From Streptomyces pyxinicus (GTDB lineage Bacteria; Actinomycetota; Actinomycetes; Streptomycetales; Streptomycetaceae), in the NCBI RefSeq assembly GCF_024753135.1, contig NZ_JANUGP010000007.1, forward strand, positions 186,001 to 250,000: a stretch of DNA of 64,000 bases. Direction: 5' to 3'. The first letter of the stretch is position 1. Each line of letters begins with the position of its first letter. Positions 58,225 to 64,000 of the stretch are shown here, one piece after another. The notes beneath the pieces are model-generated. The model was not told where the DNA came from and searched no databases. It saw only the letters and a program-made list of their open reading frames with translations. A program made the position numbers and the translations under genes.

Positions 58225-58538
58225 GGAACCTCCCTTTAGCAGGATCTCTGCCCCAACTTTCGTAGCAACTACGCGTGTTGACGGGAAGTGCTCACGCCGA
58301 GACTTTTGTGGTCTGAACAGGATCAACCCGAGACGTTCACTGCTCATGTATTGCGTGTGCATGTCAGATGTGTTGACGCCTCACCAATTGCCTTGTTCCT
58401 GGCCCGAGTCGCACCGAGCCTTTACCCGACCCCGGAGTGGAACGCGAGGCTCCAGGGCCGTGTGCGCGGTCCCGCGCGCACCCCCCACGTGCGCGCCGCA
58501 CCCTGGGCGCGCGTCGCCAGGAGGAGGACTCCCCCGCA
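58225..58538. other. Divergent intergenic region between lipase and protease
   Basis: These 314 bp must carry promoters for both secreted-enzyme genes. A TTGACG -35-like box occurs at 58373-58378 in the protease direction without a good -10. It is less GC-rich than the surroundings. No ORF or RNA gene is convincing. Confidence 0.5.
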
Positions 58539-59747
58539 ATGGCACACCTGCGTTCGAAGAAGTCGCGCACCGCCGCGGCCACCGCCGTCGCCGCCGCCGC
58601 CCTCGTCGGCGGGCTCACCGCCCTGCCCGCCCAGGCCGCCCAGGCCACCGGCACGGTACTGGCCGCGGGCTCCCCCACCGCCGTCGACGGCAGCTACCTC
58701 GTCACCCTGAAGAAGACGGCCGGCTTCACGGCCGCCTCCACCACCGGCAAGGACCTGGTCAAGCGGTACGGCGGCACGGTGAGGAAGACCTTCCACGCCG
58801 CCCTGGACGGCTACACCGCCCAGCTGACCGAGCGCCAGGCCGCGAGACTCGCCGCCGACCCCGCGGTGGCCTCGGTCGAGCAGGACCAGCGCGTCCACCT
58901 GACCGACACCACGCAGTCCAACGCCCCCTGGGGCCTGGACCGCATCGACCAGGCCAACCTGCCGCTGTCCGGTACCTACACCTACCCGGACAGCGCGGGC
59001 GGCGGGGTGACGGCGTACGTCATCGACACGGGCGTGCGCATCACCCATACCCAGATCAGCGGCCGTGCCTCCTACGGCTACGACGAGGTGGACAACGACA
59101 CCACCGCCCAGGACGGCAACGGCCACGGCACCCATGTGGCCACCACCATCGCCGGCTCCACCTACGGGGTGGCCAAGAAGGCGAAGATCGTCGCCGTCCG
59201 CGTGCTCGACAACAACGGTTCCGGTACGACGGCCGGGGTCATCGCCGGCGTGGACTGGGTGACCGCCCACCACAGCGGCCCCTCGGTCGCCAACCTCTCG
59301 CTCGGCGGCGGCGCCTCCAGCACACTGGACACCGCCGTGCGCAACTCCATAGCCAGCGGTGTCACCTACGCCATCGCGGCCGGCAACAGCAACGCCAACG
59401 CCTCCTCCTACTCCCCCGCCCGGGTCACCGAGGCCATCACGGTCGGCGCCACCACCAACGCCGACGCCCGGGCGAGCTACTCCAACTACGGCCCCGCGCT
59501 CGACCTGTTCGCGCCCGGCTCCTCGATCACGGCCGGCTGGAACACCAGCGACACCGCGACCAACACCATCTCCGGCACCTCGATGGCGACCCCGCACGTG
59601 GCGGGCGCGGCGGCGGTCTATCTGGCGGGCCACACCTCGGCCACCCCGGCCCAGGTGGCCACGGCTCTGGTGAACGGCGCCACCTCCGGCAAGGTCACCG
59701 GTCCGGGCAGCGGCTCCCCGAACAAGCTCCTGAAGATCGTCCCGTAA
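58539..59747 (+). CDS. Secreted subtilisin-family serine protease (S8, proteinase K-like)
   Basis: This 402-residue precursor has a signal peptide to about residue 35 (ends AQAAQA) and an inhibitor I9 propeptide at about 50-122 ([10 protein letters not shown]... VEQDQRVH). The mature protease runs from about 125 with catalytic Asp163 (VIDTGV), His196 (GHGTHV) and Ser348 ([11 protein letters not shown]). There is no C-terminal extra domain. It resembles alkaline proteases of Streptomyces that degrade extracellular protein. A good GGAGGAGG site precedes the ATG. Confidence 0.94.
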   Translation: MAHLRSKKSRTAAATAVAAAALVGGLTALPAQAAQATGTVLAAGSPTAVDGSYLVTLKKTAGFTAASTTGKDLVKRYGGTVRKTFHAALDGYTAQLTERQAARLAADPAVASVEQDQRVHLTDTTQSNAPWGLDRIDQANLPLSGTYTYPDSAGGGVTAYVIDTGVRITHTQISGRASYGYDEVDNDTTAQDGNGHGTHVATTIAGSTYGVAKKAKIVAVRVLDNNGSGTTAGVIAGVDWVTAHHSGPSVANLSLGGGASSTLDTAVRNSIASGVTYAIAAGNSNANASSYSPARVTEAITVGATTNADARASYSNYGPALDLFAPGSSITAGWNTSDTATNTISGTSMATPHVAGAAAVYLAGHTSATPAQVATALVNGATSGKVTGPGSGSPNKLLKIVP

Positions 59748-59783
59748 GGACGGCGACCGGTGGCGCGACCGGCGCCCGTACCC

Positions 59784-59817
59784 GTGCCCCCGAAGGCCTC
59801 CGCGTCTTCGGGGGCAC
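59784..59817 (+). terminator. Hairpin terminator after the protease gene
   Basis: A perfect 12-bp stem (GTGCCCCCGAAG/CTTCGGGGGCAC) with a 10-nt loop lies 37 bp past the protease stop codon. Confidence 0.8.
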
Positions 59818-59911
59818 AGGTGTGCGACGCGGCATCGTCGTCTTGACGGTCCCGCACCGGCTGCGCCACATTGAAGCCCGGCATCCGGCGCGTCGGGGGG
59901 CAAAGTCGGCC

Positions 59912-60283
59912 ATGCGGAGCTCGCACACCAAGGCACCTTCGGCGCTGCTCGCGGGCGCCGCCACCGCCGTCGCGGCGGTCGGCGCGCTGCTCGCGCTCAC
60001 CGACACCGGCACCGCCCTGCGCGGACCGGCCGCGCTGTTCTTCCTGCTCGCCGCGCCGGCCACGGCGATCGGTGCCGCGCTGCGCGGCCTCGACCCCCTC
60101 GGCCGGGTGCTGTCCGCCCTCGCGGGCGCGGTGGCCCTCGACATGCTGGTCGCCCAGGGGATGCTGGCCGTGCACCGCTGGTCGGTCACCGGCGGCGTGG
60201 TGGCGGTCGGCGTGCTCAGCGCGGCTCTCGCGCTGCCGGTCCTGATCCGGGAGGGAATTTCCGGAAAACACCCACAGGAGTGA
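59912..60283 (+). CDS. Small integral membrane protein, function unknown
   Basis: This 123-residue protein has three to four hydrophobic helices (LLAGAATAVAAVGALLAL, AALFFLLAAPATAIGAAL, VLSALAGAVALDMLVAQGML, GGVVAVGVLSAALALPVLI) and a short charged tail. No family is recognised. It lies upstream of the glycan gene group with a 393-bp gap, so it may or may not belong with it. Confidence 0.7.
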   Translation: MRSSHTKAPSALLAGAATAVAAVGALLALTDTGTALRGPAALFFLLAAPATAIGAALRGLDPLGRVLSALAGAVALDMLVAQGMLAVHRWSVTGGVVAVGVLSAALALPVLIREGISGKHPQE

Positions 60284-60676
60284 CCAACGTAGGCCAAAGT
60301 TGTCTAACGCCCAAACCAACGAAAAAGTGGGGCAGCCTTCCAGGTCTTGCCTTTCGGGTTCCACCGTCAATACCGTCTACATCTCACTCGCGCCGGGGCG
60401 CCGAAGACGGCTCCAGGGGAGGGTTCAGGGCCGCGGTGTCTCCGGCGTGGGGCGCGGTAGGGGGGTGTCGTGCCCGGTGACCATGAGCGTCTCCGGGCCG
60501 TGCCGCGCGACCGGCCGCCGTCTGTTCCGGCGGTCCGGCCAGCTTTGCCAGCTCGTCCACACGCACGGAGGGCGATCCGCCGTGCCGTGGGGACGGGATA
60601 CCCCCCTTTCGAACCGGACACTCAGCCGGGCCGCCCGGGGGCGGGCGGCCCACCGGACGAGAGGGAAAGAAAGCCC
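60284..60676. other. Long leader region before the glycan operon, no gene seen
   Basis: These 393 bp start A/T-richer (60290-60390) and end GC-rich. This would suit a promoter near 60290-60390 followed by a long untranslated leader. No convincing -10/-35 pair, ORF or riboswitch motif was recognised. Confidence 0.5.
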
Positions 60677-61558
60677 ATGAGTTCCGTTCTGCGCCCGCCC
60701 GGTGCGGGCCAAGATCCTTCGGTCGCCCAGGAACCTTTGGTCACCCAGGAACCTTTGGTCGCCCAGGCGCCTTCGATCGCCGCGGACTTCCGGTTCATCT
60801 CCTCGCATCTGGCGATCACACCGCCGGTGAGCGTGGTGATCCCCGCCATGAACGAGGCGGCGAACCTGCCCTACGTCTTCAAGACGCTTCCCGACTGGAT
60901 CCACGAGGTCGTGCTCGTGGACGGCAACTCCACGGACGACACGGTCGAGGTGGCCCGGTCGCTGCGGCCGGACGTCAAGGTCGTCGAACAGCGCGGCAAG
61001 GGCAAGGGGGACGCGCTGATCACCGGGTTCGAGGCGTGCGCCGGCGACATCATCGTGATGGTCGACGCGGACGGCTCGGCGGACGGCGACGAGATCGTGT
61101 CCTACGTCTCCGCGCTGGTCTCCGGCGCCGACTTCGCCAAGGGGTCGCGCTTCGCCAACGGCGGTGGCACCGACGACATGACGTTCGTCCGCAAGCTCGG
61201 CAACTGGGCGCTGTGCACGGTGGTCAACCGCAAGTTCGGCGCCCGGTACACGGACCTGTGCTACGGCTACAACGCCTTCTGGCGGCGCTGCCTGGACAAG
61301 ATCGAGCTGGACTGCACCGGCTTCGAGGTCGAGACGCTGATGAACATCAGAGTGGTCAAGGCGGGGCTGAAGGTCCAGGAGATCCCGAGCCACGAGTACC
61401 TGCGCATCCACGGCACCAGCAACCTGCGGGCCGTACGGGACGGGCTGCGGGTGCTCCGGGTGATCCTGCGGGAGCGCTCCAACCGGCGGGAGCTGCGCAG
61501 ACGTCCGCGCCCGCGGCGCTCGCCGCTGGCGCCCACCGGACCGGGAGAGGTGTCGTGA
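60677..61558 (+). CDS. GT2 family glycosyltransferase (polyprenyl-phosphate sugar synthase type)
   Basis: This 293-residue protein starts at an ATG with GAGGGAAAG upstream. The GT-A domain contains VSVVIPAMNEAANLPYVF, VVLVDGNSTDDTVEVA, GKGKGDALITGFEA and the metal-binding DADGSAD. It has no strong transmembrane helices and resembles soluble DPM1-like enzymes that load a sugar onto polyprenyl phosphate. A short PLVTQEP/PLVAQAP repeat lies in the first 35 residues. First gene of an operon: the next start overlaps its stop (GTGA). Confidence 0.9.
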   Translation: MSSVLRPPGAGQDPSVAQEPLVTQEPLVAQAPSIAADFRFISSHLAITPPVSVVIPAMNEAANLPYVFKTLPDWIHEVVLVDGNSTDDTVEVARSLRPDVKVVEQRGKGKGDALITGFEACAGDIIVMVDADGSADGDEIVSYVSALVSGADFAKGSRFANGGGTDDMTFVRKLGNWALCTVVNRKFGARYTDLCYGYNAFWRRCLDKIELDCTGFEVETLMNIRVVKAGLKVQEIPSHEYLRIHGTSNLRAVRDGLRVLRVILRERSNRRELRRRPRPRRSPLAPTGPGEVS

Positions 61559-62628
61559 CCGATCCCGGCATCTCCGTCGTGATCTGCGCGTACACCGGGG
61601 AACGCTGGGCGGACGTCCTCGCGGCGGTCGCCTCGGTGCGCGCGCAGTCGTACCCGGCGCTGGAGACGCTCCTGGTCGTGGACCACAATCCGGCGCTGCG
61701 GGACCGGCTGGACCGCGAGTTCGAGGAGACCGAAGGCGTCCGGGTGCTGGCCAACGCGGGTCCGCGCGGTCTGTCGGCCGGGCGCAACACCGGCATCGCC
61801 GCCTCGCGCGGCGAGGTGATCGCCTTCCTGGACGACGACGCCGTGGCCGAGCGGGACTGGCTGCGCCGCTTCGCCGAGGGGTACGCCGACCCGCGCGTCT
61901 GGGCGGTCGGCGGCCGGACCGAGCCGGTCTGGGCGTCCGGCCGGCGGCCCGTCTGGTTCCCCGAGGAGTTCGACTGGGTGGTGGGCTGCACCTACCGGGG
62001 GCTGCCGCCGGGCCGGGTGCGGGTGCGCAACGTGCTGGGCGGCAACGCCTCCTTCCGGCGGGCCGCGTTCGAGGCGGCGGGCGGCTTCGCCACCGGCATC
62101 GGCCGCGACGGCGACCGGCGCCCGCTGGGCTGCGAGGAGACGGAACTGTGCATCCGCCTCACCCGGGCCCGCCCCGACGCCGTGCTGCTCATCGACGACC
62201 GCGCGGTCATCCACCACCGGGTCCCGGCCCCACGCGAGCACTTCGCCTACTTCCGCACCCGCGCCTACGCGGAGGGCCTCTCCAAGGCCCTGGTCGCCCA
62301 CAGCGTCGGTGCCGCCAAGGGCCTGGAGTCCGAACGCCGCTACACCACCCGGGTGTTGCCGGCCGGCATCGCCCGGGGCCTCAGGGACAGCCTGCTCGGC
62401 CGCCCGGGCGGGGCCGGCCGCGCGGGCGCGATCGTCGCCGGGGTCCTCACGGCGGCGGGCGGCTACCTGGTGGGCAGCGCCCGGGTTCGGCGGGGGGCTA
62501 CCGGGTTCGCGGCCGGGTGGGCCGGGACTCGCGCGGATCGCGGGGAGAGTCCGGACAACAGGGGGCGTTCGGAGGGAGGAGGGCGTTCGGACGGAGGAGA
62601 CCGCCCGGAGCGAGGGGAACGCCCGTGA
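61555..62628 (+). CDS. GT2 family glycosyltransferase
   Basis: This 357-residue protein has the GT-A fold with ISVVICAYTGERWADVLAAVASVRAQSYPALETLLVVD, GLSAGRNTGIAASRGEVIAFLDDDAV (DDD metal site) and the acceptor region GCEETELCIRL. The last 40 residues are Gly/Arg/Asp-rich and low complexity. It probably extends a lipid-linked glycan. It starts at a GTG overlapping the upstream stop and its own stop overlaps the next GTG. Confidence 0.9.
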   Translation: MTDPGISVVICAYTGERWADVLAAVASVRAQSYPALETLLVVDHNPALRDRLDREFEETEGVRVLANAGPRGLSAGRNTGIAASRGEVIAFLDDDAVAERDWLRRFAEGYADPRVWAVGGRTEPVWASGRRPVWFPEEFDWVVGCTYRGLPPGRVRVRNVLGGNASFRRAAFEAAGGFATGIGRDGDRRPLGCEETELCIRLTRARPDAVLLIDDRAVIHHRVPAPREHFAYFRTRAYAEGLSKALVAHSVGAAKGLESERRYTTRVLPAGIARGLRDSLLGRPGGAGRAGAIVAGVLTAAGGYLVGSARVRRGATGFAAGWAGTRADRGESPDNRGRSEGGGRSDGGDRPERGERP

Positions 62629-63425
62629 CCGAGTCGCCCGTGCCCGTCCTGATGTACCACTCCGTCGCGGCCGTGCCCAGCCACGCCACCCGGGCTCTGT
62701 CGGTCGCGCCGGAGGCGTTCGCCCGGCAGTTGGCGCTCATCGGTGAGCTGGGGCTGACCCCGGTCACCACCGCCGTGCTCGCCGCGTGCTGGCGCTCGGG
62801 CCGGCCGTTGCCGGAGCGGCCGGTGCTGATCACCTTCGACGACGGTTACGAGGGCGTGCACCGGTACGCGCTGCCCGTGCTCGCCGAACACGGCTTCCCG
62901 GCCACGCTGTTCGTCACCACCGGCTGGATCCGCGGCGGGTACGACACCGGCGGCGGCCTCGACGCCATGCTCGACTGGGCGCAGGTGCGCGAACTGGCCG
63001 CGGCCGGCGTGGAGATCGGCGGCCACAGCCACACCCACCCGCAGCTCGACCAACTCGGCGACGACGCGCTGCGCGCCGAGCTGGAGCGCTGCACGGAGAT
63101 CGTCACCGGTGAAGTCGGGTCCCGCCCACGGTCTTTCGCCTATCCGTACGGGTACTCCAGCCGTCGGGTCCGTCAGGCCGTGCGCGGCGCCGGGTACGGC
63201 CAGGCGCTCGCCGTCGGCAACGCCCTGGCCCGGCGCTGCCAGGGGCCGTACGCGCTGCGCCGGGTCACCGTCCGCCGCGGCACCGGCGCCGAGGAGTTCG
63301 CGCGGCTGCTCCAGGGCCGCGCCGTCGCCCGCGTCTTCGCCCGGGACCGTGCCCTGACCCAGGGGTACGCCCTCGTCCGCAGAGCCCGCCAGGTCCGCCG
63401 GAAGGCCAGCCGTTCCCGTGTCTGA
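62625..63425 (+). CDS. Polysaccharide deacetylase (NodB homology, CE4)
   Basis: This 266-residue protein has VPVLMYHSVA at the start, motif 1 LITFDDGYEGVHRYALPVL (catalytic and metal Asp), motif 2 IGGHSHTHPQL (metal His pair) and motif 3 RSFAYPYGY. CE4 enzymes remove N- or O-acetyl groups from glycans. There is no signal peptide, so it may act on a lipid-linked precursor in the cytosol before flipping. GTGA overlap with the glycosyltransferase gene. Confidence 0.92.
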   Translation: MTESPVPVLMYHSVAAVPSHATRALSVAPEAFARQLALIGELGLTPVTTAVLAACWRSGRPLPERPVLITFDDGYEGVHRYALPVLAEHGFPATLFVTTGWIRGGYDTGGGLDAMLDWAQVRELAAAGVEIGGHSHTHPQLDQLGDDALRAELERCTEIVTGEVGSRPRSFAYPYGYSSRRVRQAVRGAGYGQALAVGNALARRCQGPYALRRVTVRRGTGAEEFARLLQGRAVARVFARDRALTQGYALVRRARQVRRKASRSRV

Positions 63426-64000
63426 CACGACCACCACGACCACCACGACCGAGCCCGCCGCATCCGCCGCACCTGCGGCCGAGGCGCCCGCGACGAGCCG
63501 GCGCCGGCTGCGGCTGCCGGGCGCCGCCGGGTCCGCCGGCGGCAGCCCGCTGTTCCGCAACGCCTACGCGCTGATGCTCAACACCGGCATCTCCGCCGTC
63601 CTGGGACTCGGCTTCTGGCTGGCCGCCGCGCGGTACTACTCCGAGTCGGCGGTCGGCCAGGGCTCGGCCGCCATCGCCGCGATGAAGCTGCTCGCCGGGC
63701 TGACCGCGGTGACCCTGACCGGCGCCCTGGCCCGCTTCATCCCGGTCTCCGGGGAGCGCACCGGGCGGCTCATCCTGCGTACCTACGCGGGCAGTTCGCT
63801 GATCGTGGCGGTGGCCGCCGGGGTGTTCCTGCTGACGCTGGACGTGTGGGGGCCGTCGTACCGGTTCCTGCACGGGCCGCTGCCCGGGCTCGGCTTCGTC
63901 GTGGCCGTCGTCGGCTGGAACCTGCTCACCCTCCAGGACGGGGTGCTGACCGGACTGCGCAGCGCGCCCTGGGTGCCGGTCGGCAACACCGTGTTCTCGG
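63418..64000 (+). CDS. Polysaccharide flippase/MATE-like protein (cut by window end)
   Basis: 194 residues are visible from the GTG at 63418, overlapping the deacetylase gene by 8 bp. After a Thr/Ala/Pro-rich cytosolic start come hydrophobic helices: NAYALMLNTGISAVLGLGFWLAAARYYSESAVGQGSAAIAAMKLLAGLTAVTLTGALARFIP is the typical first module of Wzx/oligosaccharide flippases. It likely moves the lipid-linked glycan made by the upstream genes across the membrane. Confidence 0.87.
   Translation, partial: MSDTTTTTTTTEPAASAAPAAEAPATSRRRLRLPGAAGSAGGSPLFRNAYALMLNTGISAVLGLGFWLAAARYYSESAVGQGSAAIAAMKLLAGLTAVTLTGALARFIPVSGERTGRLILRTYAGSSLIVAVAAGVFLLTLDVWGPSYRFLHGPLPGLGFVVAVVGWNLLTLQDGVLTGLRSAPWVPVGNTVFS

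Noticed and set aside
58130..59911. Long plus-strand frame preceding the small membrane protein
   Set aside because: It is an Arg/His/Pro-rich shadow of the subtilisin gene; only the part from the ATG at 59912 looks like a protein.

Overview
The window is high-GC actinobacterial chromosome, almost certainly Streptomyces. The evidence is very high GC with strong third-position bias, many GTG starts, many GTGA/ATGA stop-start overlaps, a long plus short chaplin pair (a Streptomyces-specific aerial surface protein family), a class F sortase, and several lineage-typical small proteins (DUF5703, DUF1876, DUF202). From memory, the order chpC-chpH, a YchJ-like gene, gntR-gntK-gntP, soxR-maoC-tetR, hmgA and an SGNH lipase matches the core arm of S. 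coelicolor around SCO1674-SCO1725. This is therefore mostly conserved chromosome with local insertions and deletions.

Layout. 1-6.6 kb: end of an aldo/keto reductase, a RecD2-like protein with degenerate nucleotide-binding motifs, two small conserved genes, two chaplins, an M20 peptidase and tRNA-Leu(GAG). 6.5-12.5 kb: a minus-strand accessory-looking block directly beside the tRNA. It holds a response regulator, a sensor kinase, a secreted peptidylarginine deiminase and a secreted alpha/beta hydrolase whose reading frame runs antisense through the tRNA 3' half. 12.6-16.7 kb: small genes and the gluconate operon. 16.6-24 kb: a MsrP/YedY-like molybdoenzyme with a cytochrome b partner, transporters, Nudix and DUF202 proteins, an oxidoreductase/TetR pair with twin operators, and a His-rich protein.

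24.2-29.6 kb: a catabolic regulon of APH-type kinase, ACAD10/11-type acyl-CoA dehydrogenase, TetR, acyl-CoA ligase and SDR. Similar palindromes lie at both outer ends, and the content resembles the 4-hydroxyacid (levulinate) pathway. 29.7-36.3 kb: a NamZ-like muramidase, a penicillin-acylase-family enzyme, a BKACE enzyme and hypotheticals. 36.5-43.1 kb: SoxR, then two TetR circuits (MaoC; acyl-CoA dehydrogenase plus alcohol and aldehyde dehydrogenases), each with operator-like palindromes at two promoters. 43.2-49 kb: class F sortase and a membrane-anchored secreted protein, MFS and CitMHS transporters, TetR and a lipoprotein.

49.2-57.4 kb: homogentisate dioxygenase, a GntR/UTRA regulator, an orphan type ISP specificity-domain protein, a deletion scar holding remnants of a TetR gene and an ABC permease, a CoA-transferase, an ECF sigma/anti-sigma pair and a decayed Ser/Thr kinase. 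57.4-64 kb: a secreted SGNH lipase, a subtilisin, and the start of a glycan assembly operon (two GT2 glycosyltransferases, a polysaccharide deacetylase and a flippase cut by the window end). No CRISPR array, rRNA, intact insertion sequence, integrase or transposase was seen.
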